From contig NW_027136916.1 in NCBI RefSeq assembly GCF_040869045.1, forward strand, positions 434,001 through 498,000: a stretch of 64,000 nucleotides of DNA. Reading direction: 5' to 3'. The notes under the pieces are model-generated. The model had not been told where the DNA came from. It made no database searches and was given only the letters and a program-made list of their open reading frames with translations. Below are positions 1 to 10,735 of the stretch, piece by piece. A program made the translations under genes and the position numbers. Numbering within the stretch: position 1 is the first letter of the stretch; every line of letters begins with the position of its first letter. This DNA is from Eurosta solidaginis. Lineage: Eukaryota; Arthropoda; Insecta; Diptera; Tephritidae.

Positions 1-1644
1 GATAACCCTTTTGTTGCGTTAAAGTTTCTTTGCATACTTTAAAGCTACTTGAATAGCGTTTGTGCAGGCTTTCGCATTTGCTTTGGGACTTTTGCATCAC
101 AGTAGGAGCTTTCAATTATTACAAGTCGCACTTTTAGGTTAAAAAGCTTTAACTGAAATTTTGTTGCTCAATATTTTACATTTGCTGCTAGAACGCTAAA
201 GTTATGTCGCATACCTCTTAAGCTTCCTTAAAAGCATTCACATAAATTTGTACATACCTTAAACGTCTCTTACCTCAAAGTTTTGGTACCGATTCGTCGA
301 GGTTAGAGCTTTATTCAAAGCTTCCTCAAAACTTTTTAAATGCTTTTCCAAGGTTTGAAATTTTATTAGATTTTCCTTGTTAAAAATTTTGATTAGCTTT
401 CAATAAAATCCCTGTTTTCACATTTTGTGGCACTGAAGCTTCATTGCAAATATATTGAGCTTCTCGAAAAACTTTAGTATAACTTTGAAAATATCTAAGT
501 TTTTCCATCCAAATTTTCAGCAGCTAAAAACGTATGCAATTTTCAAAAATAGTTCTACCCAAACTCCTTTATAAATTACTCAAAGTTCTACACTGTCACT
601 AATGACGCCTTGACGCTTTAAAAAAAAATAAAGCTCAAGCTTTGAAGCTTTTTCGACTCTATTTCTTGCATTCAGGCTGAAGCTTCAATACCCTCTTTGA
701 TCATTTAGTAACACACGTCATGCAAATTTTTTACGTTATTTAGAAGATTTCCAAATATATTTTAACCTTAGTTTGGGTTTAAACATGAAAAGCTTTCAAA
801 TAAGTTTCTTTTTTATAATCCTTTATTCCAATTCTTTGATTCTTTAAAAGCTTCTTGCGAAGCTCCTATTTTTAATATCTATAGTTTTGGCATCCGAGCT
901 GCCGGTTCCTCATTCTTATTTCACCTCATATTTTTCTTAAATTTTTTCCCGACTTTCACCTTTCACTCCGCCTCCCTTATTTACAGTCAATATTTATTTT
1001 ATCTTAAAATTCATCACACGTGCACTTAATTTATTGGAACCCAGACAAGTTGCTTAATAAGGTTTGTGCATCTGCGCTGCAAGTTGTGTCTGCCATTTTT
1101 CATCACCTTGCAAAACATTTTCTGAATTAAAAAATTAGTTTTGAAATTGAAATTAGTTTACACCCACAATTATACACAAACACAACAGAATTACTTTGCA
1201 TTATTTCACGTATTTTATTCGAAGCAACAGTGAACAAACTTTCCGATAAAATGTTGCACATGCTTACACTGACTCATCTGCGCCTAAAAGCAAACACTCC
1301 ATTGCGAATACGCACTCTAAGTGTGGGATTTAACCTTCTTATTTTGCCTGTTTAATGAATTTGTAACGAAGTTGTGCGCGTTGATTAATAGAGACACGTA
1401 GCTGAGTATGATGTATGTTTTAGATGTGGAAAGCGCTTCAAGCCCTAAAAGCGCAAAACACATTTTACATTGACGTACATTAGTGGATATTCGTATTACT
1501 CGCTTAGCTGGCAAGTATGCATCGCATTTGAATTTGTGGAGCGAAAGTTGTTGAAGAATTGACGAAAGATTGTAAAATATTCTACTCGACGTGGTTAGGG
1601 TCTGCTTAGAGAAATACTTCAATAAATAATTACAGTTTGAAAAC
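1..1644. other. AT-rich non-coding stretch, AAGCTT-rich
   Basis: No exon or mobile element is recognised. Roughly the first 900 bases are unusually rich in the words AAGCTT and AGCTTT (for example near 146, 218, 318, 437, 644, 680, 790 and 850), without a clear fixed period. The short minus-strand reading frame at 1317-1646 has no recognisable domain and overlaps the beginning of a repeat, so it is not called. Confidence 0.5.
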
Positions 1645-2112
1645 AAGTAAGGAAGGCTAAGATCAGGTGTAACCGAACATTACATACTTAGCTGCCAAAT
1701 TACAGCTTTTAAAACTTTTAAATTACCTTCTTTTAAAAGTAGGCGGTACCACGGCCATTGTTCAAAATTTTACAGTTTCCTATTGTGAGTCATAAGGTCA
1801 AACCACATACCAAGTATCATTGCTTTATCCGTCTTTGGTAGTGAATTGTATTTTTCGGTTTTTCGAAATTTTCGATATCGAAAAAGTGGGTGTCGTTATA
1901 ATCCGATTTCATTCATTTTAAATAGCGATCTGAGATGAGTGCCCAGGAGCTTGTATACCATTAAGATACCTCAAAAATTTACTCAAGTTATCGTGTTTAC
2001 GTACAGATGGACGGACGGACGGACATGGCTAAATGAATATCTTTTTTCGCCCAGATCATTTTGATATATAGGAGTCTATATCTATCTCGAGTGAAGTTAG
2101 TATACAATTTAC
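1645..2112 (+). repeat. Deleted copy of the 'GTGTAACCGAACATTA' dispersed repeat
   Basis: It begins with the same terminal words as the larger copy at 22,972 (AACAAGTAAGGAAGGCTAAG, then GTGTAACCGAACATTACATA). It then jumps directly to the distal half (AAATTACAGCTTTTAAAAC, TTTCGATATCGAAAAAGTGG, and the GGACGGACGGACGGACATGG block near 2010). The internal 129-bp tandem array and the proximal half are missing, so this is an internally deleted copy. No coding capacity. Confidence 0.75.
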
Positions 2113-3229
2113 AAAAAAGAGATATTAGAAGAGAGAAATTAAGATTGCTTAGAAACCTTGGTTTGTCTCATCGTACCCATAAAACTAGCCAAAAACTTCC
2201 GGAATTCTGCTTATCCTGACATAAGGAAAACGCTAGTGCTTCGCAGTTGAACGATGCCCTCCAGAATACAAAGACACAGTCTTGTAAGAATTGTGTCAGA
2301 TTAGAAACGTTCTGGGGCGCTGAATCGGGCGTTGCGACGTCCACTTCAACGCAGTGTAGAAAAAAGTGCGATCACGGTAATAGATTTGTACTGCGAAAGG
2401 AAAAAATCGGCCAAGTATTGCAGACAGGATCGCTGATACATTTCTTCGAACCAAAGAACCTTAATTTTTCTCAAAATGAAATCGGGACCTATCACTTTAG
2501 TTGTTTAGTCTGTTGCGCTTATAAAGCAAAGGACTTTCGGAAAAGGAGAAAGAGGAGTGTGGAGCTCTCACGGAAGACGATTCTTATACCGGAGCGACTC
2601 GGGACTGGGGCTGTCATTTCAGTGTAACCTCATTTAATTTGTGGTGTCCCTCCGCTGGTGCCGCTGAACATGTCGGAAAGGATCTACCTCACATGGTCAT
2701 AATCTTGCCAGTGTGTTACGTGTAAATGATGGTTACACTGTTCGAGTTGTTCTCGGTTAAAACCAAACGTACATCGCCTCCAAAATTTCTAACCCAGGAG
2801 TGTGGCGATAAGAATACTTATAAGCGTGCAGAGAGATCCACTTCACAGTTCCTATGGAAATCAAACCTGCACGCAGCCTGGCTGAGCAAGTAAACGACTC
2901 TCTTTCTGTCGTTTGAGCGTAGCGATCTTCGCTAGTATTATGGTAATCTGCAATGCAGATTAAGTGACCATCATTAAGGCTTATAGGGCTGGTAATATTA
3001 ATGAGCTTTGTCTGCGCTCATTCAGACACAACTAACCGTCTGGGTCGAGAAGAAAAACTATACTTTGAATGCTTAGGGACTTCTTGAATTATTGCGAAAA
3101 GAAAAATAGTGCAAGTGTGTCCATACCGGATAGCTTCAAAGTATTAATCTTAATGTACAAATAAGGACACTAGAAGATCACCATCAGCGGACAATATATA
3201 GCATATAAACCGACAGTTTGGGGTTTCAG
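2113..3229. other. Unassigned sequence upstream of RTE tail
   Basis: A reading frame at 2247-2627 (126 residues, Cys/Lys/Arg-rich) has no domain I recognise and starts at a non-ATG codon. The stretch may be older RTE or other transposon sequence because it runs into the RTE 3' end, but I cannot show homology. No host exon is seen. Confidence 0.3.
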
Positions 3230-3532
3230 CCTTATCTATTCTGTGGTTATATTTGCGGAAGTAATCGTGCCCGGATTAAAATGCACCGGCTGGGCTGGCT
3301 AGGTCATGTTATGCGATTTAAGGATGACGTTAAGAAAGTGTTTCTTTCGGAAAAACCTGCCTATGGAAGCAGAGGAAGAGGGCGGCACCCGCTGTAAGGA
3401 TCAGGTGGAAAATGATTTAAACTCCCTTGTGTAACAAATTGGCGCCAGTTGGCAGAGAGAAGAAGCGACCGACCTTGTTGGACGGCCAAAATCGTTTAAA
3501 CGGTTAAGCGCCAATTAAGTAAGTAAGTAATC
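3230..3532 (+). mobile_element. 3' end of an RTE-type LINE, with (TAAG)n tail
   Basis: Translation of about 3270-3350 reads RIKMHRLGWLGHVMRF followed by KDDVKKVFLSE, the region after the reverse transcriptase in RTE-clade LINEs. Downstream, in shifted frames, come the Gly/Arg-rich segment and a 'WRQLAERRSDRPCW'-like block. The copy ends with a short microsatellite (AATTAAGTAAGTAAGTAA, about 3514-3532), typical of the slippage-made 3' ends of RTE elements. It has an in-frame stop and frameshifts and is heavily 5'-truncated. It is a dead copy. Confidence 0.65.
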
Positions 3533-4727
3533 GTGTCCGGTTATAAATTGGGTCAGATAATAATTTACCCCTCCTCAACCATGGGATCAGTTCAGGAATA
3601 AGTGCGGCGGTCCACTTTCCTGTGGCGTTGCTGCTCTAGCGATGTTGCCGGCTACGGATCGATATTTACCGTACCTGTATAGCAACAGCATCTCCACCCG
3701 GTTCGATTTGCTGAAGTATTCTGCTGTTCTTTCCTTGTCAAGAAGATATATCGTAAACTACTTAGCATTGTACCTGGCAAAGTTCACAGCCACTTTTCTA
3801 CCAACTATAATCCTGAGCGCTCATTAATGTGATTAACCCTGCTAGATCTTAGGTTCACTTGCTTTTTTTAGGAAGCTTTAATTATAATTTATCACTCATT
3901 TGTAAAGCTAAAAGCGATTACCTGCTAAGTGTAATTTATTATAATTTTTTTGCTTGAGAAACTTCGTTCACACCCAAAATCTTTGAGCTTTGCTTTTTTA
4001 AGAACAAAAAAAAAAAATTTAGCTCGAACTACAAGACTTGTAATTTTTGTCAGCGCACTGGGGGTAAAACTTTGAGTTAAGTTGAGAAACTTTTGACACT
4101 ATCTCGTGAGGGAGACTTCTCCCCACAATTCTCTTTCTAGCCCTTTCATATATCACGCACATTATGTTAGATGGAGGGAATATAAACAGGATATACTGCA
4201 AAATATAAAACAAACAGTCAGAATTTAGGTTAAAGCAGCAGTCATCAAGAGTAACAGCAATGTATAGGAGCGAAAGTGGGGGAGACTCAGATAAATGACA
4301 TGAGTATGAGTAACAAATGACATATAACGAAAATTGACGAAGTCATGTTATCATGTGGAGCGAACGCTATATGGGCAATAGCAATGGCAAAGTATCGATA
4401 TATCAATATTCTAGTTCCGCTACGGAAAGCTGCACTGGTATTCAAATCTTCTGCTGCTTGCGCCAATTGTCATCCATTGCCGGTACGCTTTACAACAAGA
4501 AAAACAACAACGTCGCCCATCTCGGAAACAATTTCATTTGACCACGCTGAACTGTTTTTGTAATTTGGATGTCTAGAGAACATGAAATTAGCTTATGATG
4601 GCACAATTTTGGACTCTCGGGTCCTGATAGGTCGTTTTTTAATTTAGATACCAGGCAAAGGAGGTGGTATATAAACTAGCCCGGATTGACTTCTTAATGC
4701 GACCTTTCGCACTTACCGGGCTCAAAT
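3533..4727. other. No gene recognised
   Basis: AT-rich sequence with short unconvincing reading frames. The one at 3642-3827 has no domain. The overlapping frames at 4345-4563 are in low-information sequence. The only strong signal is at the right edge, where a solo LTR with a target duplication begins at 4728. Confidence 0.45.
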
Positions 4728-5194
4728 TGTAGCATTATGCATGGTGCCCGCTTATGTCAATACGTCAGTAGCATTATGCATCATGCTCTACTACGCCAAT
4801 GCACTTTCTATGCAGGCCAAACACAGTCATATTGCATTCACATTACAATATCGATTTAAATACATCACGTTTACCCCAACGCAGCGTGAGTTCAACATCA
4901 TATACTCATGCCGATAGCAAGACCTATATCCGGTTACATTTAACTAGCACATTGACCAATTTGTTAATGTGACTGCCAAAATATTTTTCCAGTTACAAAT
5001 TTCTAAAATTAGGTCGAACTAATATGCTGACTCAGAATGTAAATGTTAAGATTGTATTGTATTAGTGTTAGTGTAATTACGTATGTGTAGAATAGATAAT
5101 TTTGTATAAAAAGAAAGACATTTTTCTAATAAACTCAATGACTACTTTGCGCTACAAATCAGCGGTCCTGGTTTCATTCTCGTTAAACATTACA
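4728..5194 (+). mobile_element. Solo LTR with 4-bp target duplication AAAT
   Basis: The 467-bp block starts TGTAGCATTATGC and ends CGTTAAACATTACA, so it has the TG...CA ends of a retroviral-type LTR. It is flanked on both sides by AAAT (4724-4727 and 5195-5198), the 4-bp target duplication usual for Gypsy-type retrotransposons. Inside it are a TATA-like word (GTATAAAAAG, about 5104) and a polyadenylation-like word (AATAAACTC, about 5129) in promoter-to-polyA order. No internal retrotransposon sequence adjoins it, so it is a solo LTR left by LTR-LTR recombination. It differs from the TGTGGCGAA LTR family found elsewhere in the window. Confidence 0.75.
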
Positions 5195-5639
5195 AAATGC
5201 ATAGTATCGAGACTGGCCAAACGAGTCGACATAAAAGTATTTTTTTTTTTTTTTTTAAATTCGGTGTCTTAGCAAAAACGTAATATACATTGACCATGAA
5301 ATATGTAGCTCGGCGTCAATTTCTAATTCTTAAACAGTTTTTGAGAACCCTTATGAATACACTGATCCGAGTGGTTGTACAGAACCAGCGGGCATAACCC
5401 AATTGTATTTCCAATTTATTAAATGTGGTTTTTAAGTTAGTTAGAAAACTTATATACATTTTTCAGTGGTCTATGCTCGCCACGTAGCGATTTGTACCGA
5501 ACAGTAACTTTGATTGTCTTAGCTTGGTGCATTGCACTAGCACTCACCCGTTTTTCCTCTCTTTCAGTAATATATACCCACAAATTTCCAATTTACCAAG
5601 CCCCGCTATCTCTGGAAGGATTTGTTATGACAACATGCG

Positions 5640-5845
5640 ACCTTCATGTCGCGTCGTCTGTTAGTGAAACAGGATTCGCCGCGGATAGGTGAGGCTGACA
5701 ATTGGGTTTAGAGAAGTTGTATATTGCGCTGGCAACCTGAAAGGGTTGCGCTACATAACCTCTTGTAACTGGTATTTTAGTCGCCTCTTACGACAAACAT
5801 ACCTACCGCGGGTATATTCGGACCCCCTAACCCGTTGGGTCATGG
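5640..5845 (+). repeat. Fragment of dispersed repeat (GAAACAGGATTCGCCG family)
   Basis: It shares a long collinear run with the nested repeats at 38,630-38,960, 43,110-43,450 and 49,850-50,220: CGTCTGTTAGTGAAACAGGA, then AGGTGAGGCTGACAATTGGG, then TATATTGCGCTGGCAACC. It continues into TTTTAGTCGCCTCTTACGAC and CCTACCGCGGGTATATTC, which I take as the distal end of the same family. The family class is unknown to me; no coding capacity is visible. The reading frame at 5492-5692 overlaps this repeat and is not a gene. Confidence 0.6.
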
Positions 5846-7039
5846 TATGTATCTAGCTCACGACATGCGAGTTGTAGCTCCATGAATTTTGCACAAAATT
5901 ATTGATTTCATGGCGCTAGTTTTACTAAGGTTCTTTTACCTGGTAAGCCTCTTATTTTGTTGTAAGGGATGATGTCCGTATTTTCTGGGCCAAAAATGCC
6001 TGCTAACGATAGCAAAGTAAATAAAAGTTATAGAATACTCTGAAAGAGGGCGCATGGACCCAGATCTTTAGAAAACTCATGGAAAATTTGAACGCTTGTT
6101 ATCGATTTTGACTTTCTCGTTTTTAATAAATTTTGAATCATCGGTGGCTGGGTGGCTCATGGAGATTAATTTCAAGGTAACTTCACGTGAAAATGCGATT
6201 GATTTCAAGGTAACTTCACGTCACGCAGGTCCTTGTATATCGAGTTCCTTAAAATATCGACAGTGCCGTCGATAATTTGGCTACAGTATTAACTGGATAT
6301 GTGAACATGTATGAAGGACAGAGGGAGCAGTGCCAACAAACATTCATTTTTATTTTAAAACTAAGTTACACTATGCACCCACACTATGTATACAACAATA
6401 ACCAACAAAAGCAAAACGGCAAGAGCAACAAAGAAGACAACTTCAACTACATAAACAACAATATGAAAGCCGTGAGCAAAATAGCAACAATGTTGTTGCC
6501 AGACTTTTTGTTTGTAATGAAAGCGTTCATAACTTTTAATAAAAATTTATTAGTAACAATGTTTAGTGTTGCATATGCACAGGCGCACAAGTACATATAT
6601 AAACATCCGGCGTTAACATGCTACACATATACATACACAGGCAAATATGCATTAGGTGCTAGGGAAGAGTTTTGAAATTGTGTGTTGTTCTTGCATCATA
6701 TAGCAGAATTGAGTGGGTGGTTGTTTTGTTCTACGCTGGGCGTGGCGCATACGCTCATATGCTGCCAGTCTCTGTGTCAGTCAGTAGATGAGTTCGCGTT
6801 GAGTTTGCATTGTAAAAAGTAGCACAACAACAAACATGCATCAATTAGTGTTGGCAACATTGTAGTGTGTTTGAAATAGCGTTACAATAACAAGAAAAAA
6901 TTCAGTTTAATCTCCACTTCTTATCGCTTTGGAAAGACTAAAGCTATTTTTCGAATGAATTAAGCAAAAGATGTTTTGGTTGTGAAAAGGTTTTTTTAAC
7001 GGATTCCTTAATTTTTTCGTGTCAGAGTAATTCCTGTCC
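5846..7039. other. No gene recognised
   Basis: Apart from the small duplication at 6164-6221 this is AT-rich DNA. Around 6370-6500 the + strand is rich in CAACAA and AAC words, which makes an open frame (6277-6675) that is low-complexity, starts at a non-ATG codon and shows no domain. No splice-bounded exon is convincing. Confidence 0.4.
6164..6221 (+). repeat. 33-bp direct duplication
   Basis: A 25-bp word beginning GATTAATTTCAAGG at 6164 recurs at 6197 with one base changed (GATTGATTTCAAGG), and both copies end in AACTTCACGT. It is a simple local tandem duplication. Confidence 0.7.
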
Positions 7040-7720
7040 GTGGCATAGAGAGATTGCAAGCGTGGCGAAGACATCGCTTTGTCTTTTCAATCATTTTTCC
7101 GTTGATTATCCGTCGGACAACCTCCAGTACTAATGCGGAGTACATGACAGAGTCGACCTTGAATACGTCCCATGTTATTGTTTTGCGTGCCTCGTTCGGA
7201 ATCTGCCTCTGAACGGGATCATAAAGATGGAAAATGATGTAGTTGTGATCGCTGCCAGTCAGGTCTTCTATGGCTCTCCACCCAGCAGCGGTCTACAGCA
7301 GGCTTTCTGAGACACGCGTTATATCGTGGACTGAGTATCCAAAGCCCGAGTGTAGGTATGTTTGAGTCGTGCTGGTGTTGAGCACATTCAAACCGAGCCT
7401 GGTTGCCATCTGAATCACTAACTTTCCACGGGTGTTTGTCTGAGGTATTTCTCATCCGATGGCTTTTGCATAAAGTCTCCCGCAACAATCAGGTTACTAG
7501 TTAAGTTCCTAAGGTCATCTTCAATAAGTTCAAGCTTGTCCTTGAACGTTTGAATGGGATAATTTGGGCACAAGTAGCAGTTTACACCATTCACAATACT
7601 GACGATTGCATCTGCCTTCCAATCATTTCGGGTCCTATAAGGTTCGCTAATGTTAACGCAGTTGGCTTTATGGTCAAGGACCAATTGTTGTAGTAGCTCA
7701 TCAGCAAATTGCATTGCCTA
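7040..7720 (-). mobile_element. LINE endonuclease-domain relic (R1-like)
   Basis: Reading the minus strand, about 7714-7440 encodes a stretch with EPYRTRNDWKADAIVS and LIVAGDFMQKPSDE. These match the apurinic-endonuclease domain found at the start of ORF2 in R1-like LINEs; the usual GDFN here reads GDFM. Shifting frame, about 7260-7190 encodes EDLTGSDHNYIIFHLYDP, containing the SDH catalytic motif, and continues to about 7040 with a run including NEARKTITWDVFK. Two or more frameshifts separate the blocks, and no reverse transcriptase follows. It is a decayed 5' fragment of a non-LTR element. Confidence 0.75.
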
Positions 7721-8459
7721 CTTTTTATTGGCATAACGTATGTGATGAGAACGTCCCTTGGTGATGCACTTAGCCCCTTAGTGGGAATACCTATCTTCCT
7801 TATCCTAATAGAAAAAGAGGCAATACTTGCTCAAATATCTCTGCGCTAAAGAGCAGGACCATGACACGGTAATCCTCTAATGCACATGTGTTATGCAATG
7901 GCCCCTATGCTCAAAACCTCACGAAATTATGAAATGTCCATTGTGGATACAAGTCATTGGAAACTCGGAAACCTTATAATGAACCTGACTCAGAGGTATA
8001 GTTCACTGATATTTGATGAGAGAAAACGAGAGCTTTCATCTATGGCCCGAACTTCAGAAAATCGATACCAAAGGGATGCCAACCCATCATTTTCTATGCA
8101 GCAACTAATGCAATATAAGTTTGCGAAGAGGCTTATTCCGTCGTAACGGTCACAGCGCAATCAATAGCGAAAACTTTTGCGTAATTTTCTTGTTTTGCGA
8201 TGAAAATTCTTAATGACATTACAAGGTCTGCCAGGTGTTACGTCACTTATGAAATTTTTCAAAACAAACCTTTCCTATTCTTAAAAAGGCTTTCAAGAGA
8301 AAGTCAAAAATGAGCATGATAGTTAATAATGGCTGTAGAGGAACGAAATTTCAAAACTGATTCCTATATTCCACAAACTAACAAACCTCAAGTTTCTACG
8401 TCACTCATATCGTCATTAACGTTGACTCTCTTCATACAATTGATTTTAAGAAAATCATA
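7721..8459. other. No gene recognised
   Basis: Possibly a continuation of the adjacent LINE relic at the left side. The reading frame at 7880-8146 has no recognisable domain and uses a frame with no splice or codon-bias support. Confidence 0.35.
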
Positions 8460-8664
8460 TAGGTTAGGTTAGGTTGAGATGGCTGGTCCTCATATGGACT
8501 GAATGAGTTCATAGTGTTACCAGAAGTTTGTTTAACGACCAAACTGAAACGCTAAAAACCAGATCCTATGTTATAAAATAACTCCGTCCTCTTCCAAATA
8601 CTAGAAACATTCTAGGACCTATGCCACTTGCAGCTTCTTAAGTATTACTCGAATCAAATTAATA
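8460..8664 (-). mobile_element. 3'-end fragment of LINE family A, with TTAGG-like tail
   Basis: It resembles the 3' non-coding segments at 27,018 and 32,856 (GGTTGARNTGGC, then TGTTACCAGAAGTTTGTTT, then ATGTTATAAAATAA), read on the minus strand as the 3' end of a LINE. Its extreme 3' end, at the left, is AGGTTAGGTTAGGTTGAG, a short TTAGG-phased run, while the other two copies have only one unit there. The copy is about 200 bp and non-coding. Confidence 0.55.
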
Positions 8665-8668
8665 GTAT

Positions 8669-9224
8669 TGTGGCGAATATTAGCAGTTCTATACAAAACT
8701 ATGCTGCTACTAAATAAATGCACAACAACAATAAAGCAAGCGGCCACACTTGTGTACATCAACACATCAAAGAAAGCCATTTACACACATACATTTATAG
8801 AAGGCGACGAAGAATATTTCACACACATAACCAGCAGCCCAAAGCAAAGAGATTAACTCACATACACATATGTAGTCATCAGCTAACAGAAGAAGTTGTT
8901 ACTCACCCATACACACGCATATATCTAAATAACCAAGTATCAGATACAACTGTTCCGTGTTCGTGAAAAGTCTAGACTTTAGGAGAAATATGCGAACGAA
9001 GCAAAAGAGAGTATAAAAGCAGCGCAAGCTGAGGAATAAGTAATCAGTTTGATTTAAAAACGCTATTATTAAGGTATAATTGTTATTGTGAAGTTCTTCT
9101 CCTAAATTAGTCCAAATAAAGACCATTTGCAATACTGAATATTGCAGTTATTTTTTTGACAGTTCAGCGATTCGAACGTTAGCAGAAGGTGGAAAATAAT
9201 CGGAATCCCCGAAAATTTGTTACA
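8669..9224 (+). mobile_element. Solo LTR, TGTGGCGAA family, target duplication GTAT
   Basis: The 556-bp block starts TGTGGCGAATATTAGCAG and ends GAAAATTTGTTACA, and is flanked by GTAT on both sides (8665-8668 and 9225-9228). It contains a TATA-like word (GAGAGTATAAAAGCAGCGCA, about 9007) and an AATAAA (about 9114-9119) followed by the conserved segment CAATACTGAATATTGCAG. The same family occurs at 9643, 10,611, 18,251, 27,640 (minus) and 54,252, always without internal retrotransposon sequence. The 4-bp duplication and TG...CA ends suggest a Gypsy-type element. Confidence 0.85.
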
Positions 9225-9642
9225 GTATCAATAGTTTTTGACAGACCTTGTATTTTTGTGACATTGTTCATTTATATAATTTTCACGACGTTGCTATAGA
9301 CCACTGTTTTACGATGAAGGAGAATTACGTATTTCATGATGCCTTAATATTTCGTGGAATAGAGGAACTGTTTAATTAAAGGGTAATAATTTTCTTGATA
9401 ATATTTTCCCTCTGAAATGGATGCTGTGCGTTAGACATGGTCGCAAAAAATTGGCGAAAGGTAGGTCCAAAAAATAAGCTTCAATTTAAACTCACTCTAT
9501 GGGGGAATACAGAATGTAAGCGTAAGTATAGTCAACACACTGTAGCATAATGTGGGCGCAATGTATGGGGTGAAGCTCATATTAGTGAAATCAGACAGCA
9601 AGTGAATTAATGGAAATCAGCGAAGACAGAAATCGATCATAT
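9225..9642. other. Spacer between two solo LTRs
   Basis: About 420 bp of AT-rich DNA. It has no gag, pol or primer-binding-site-like features, and the LTRs on each side have different target duplications. So it is host DNA rather than the body of a retrotransposon. Confidence 0.5.
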
Positions 9643-10064
9643 TGTGGCGGTAGGCAGTTCGATCCGTCACTATGCTGCTAGTAAATAAATGCACAAAAAC
9701 GGCTAGATGATTACATAACGCACACATATACATCTATATAGCTAAATAACCAACTAAGAGACGAAAAAATGAGAAATAAATAAGGAACTGTTCGAGAAGG
9801 TGTTTGTGGAAAGTCTTGACCCTACGAGGAATAGGCGAACGGGGCAATTGAGAGTATAAAAGCAGCACAAATTGAGGACTTATCCTTTAGTTTGATTTTA
9901 ACATGGTATAAGTGAAGTACGCGAGTAAATTAATTGTGAAGTACTACTACTAGAGCAGTGTAAATAAAGAACATTTTGCTATACTGAAAATTTGAATTAT
10001 TTATTCGACAGTTCAGTGGTTGGAACTATAACAAAAGAATCAAGAATCACAAAAATTCGTTACA
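9643..10064 (+). mobile_element. Solo LTR, TGTGGCGAA family, target duplication ATAT
   Basis: This 422-bp copy starts TGTGGCGGTAGGCAG and ends AAAAATTCGTTACA, flanked by ATAT at 9639-9642 and 10,065-10,068. The promoter block (GAGAGTATAAAAGCAGCACA, about 9850) and the AATAAAG near 9964 are conserved. It is shorter than the 8669 copy mainly because the 5' (U3) part is reduced. The different target duplication shows an independent insertion. Confidence 0.85.
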
Positions 10065-10610
10065 ATATATATAGGATAAAATGGAACGATAAAGAAAAAG
10101 AAGAAAATGGGGAAAAATTAAACAGAAGAAAGAAAATGAACGGTATGATAGCAATGTTTATAACGATGAGGATATTAATAACGTCACGTTCGGGAAATCA
10201 AGATAAGGCAAGAAATGGAAGGAAGGGGTAAAAAAGGAAACGAAAAGAAAAAAGAAGAGAAGAGTAAAGGAAAGGAAAAAGTAAAAGTCATACACGACCA
10301 AAAAATGAAGCCGGAATCGAAACCGGACGGCGTATTATCTATATGTTAGTTAATATGTGAAGTGTTAACCATTTGTTACTAATGAGTTATCGATGTGATA
10401 TCGAAGTTTTGCAAACTTTATTTCGATAAAAAAGGCTACCGATGAGTTGCAGATTATTCGTCGACAAGTTATCGGTTTGTTATCAGTTTTTATTATCGAA
10501 AATTTAGCAATTACAAATCGAAAGCTGCCGATATCTTATCTAAAAGTAATAAATATGTAATTGGGGTATTTTTATTTGTTATCAGCATGTTATCGAATAT
10601 TTTAAGTCGT
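10065..10610. repeat. Purine-rich tract and TTATCG-rich tract
   Basis: From about 10,070 to 10,310 the + strand is almost all A and G (AAAGAAAAAGAAGAAAATGG and similar), which creates a meaningless open frame at 9992-10,231. From about 10,370 to 10,600 the word GTTATCG or TTATCGA recurs many times (AGTTATCGATG, AAGTTATCGGTTTGTTATC, GCATGTTATCGAA), like a decayed short tandem repeat. Confidence 0.5.
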
Positions 10611-10735
10611 TGTAAGTGAAGTACGCGAGTAATTTGAATTGCTAAGTTCTACCACCAAAGTAGTGCTGTATACAAAGCATTATGACATACGGAATACTGG
10701 AGTTTATTTATCGACCGACCCAGTCTAATGTGCAT
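10611..10735 (+). mobile_element. 3' fragment of TGTGGCGAA-family LTR
   Basis: GTGAAGTACGCGAGTAATTT and TACGGAATACTGGAG, then TTTATTTATCGAC, align with the last ~130 bp of the LTR at 9643 (GTGAAGTACGCGAGTAAATT; TTATTTATTCGACAGTTC). It is truncated at both ends and has no target duplication. Confidence 0.55.

Noticed and set aside
6277..6675. 132-residue open frame as a gene
   Set aside because: Low-complexity CAACAA-rich sequence, no ATG at the frame start, no domain and no splice sites.
9225..9642. Body of an LTR retrotransposon between the LTRs at 8,669 and 9,643
   Set aside because: Only 418 bp, no coding or primer-binding features, and each LTR has its own different target duplication.
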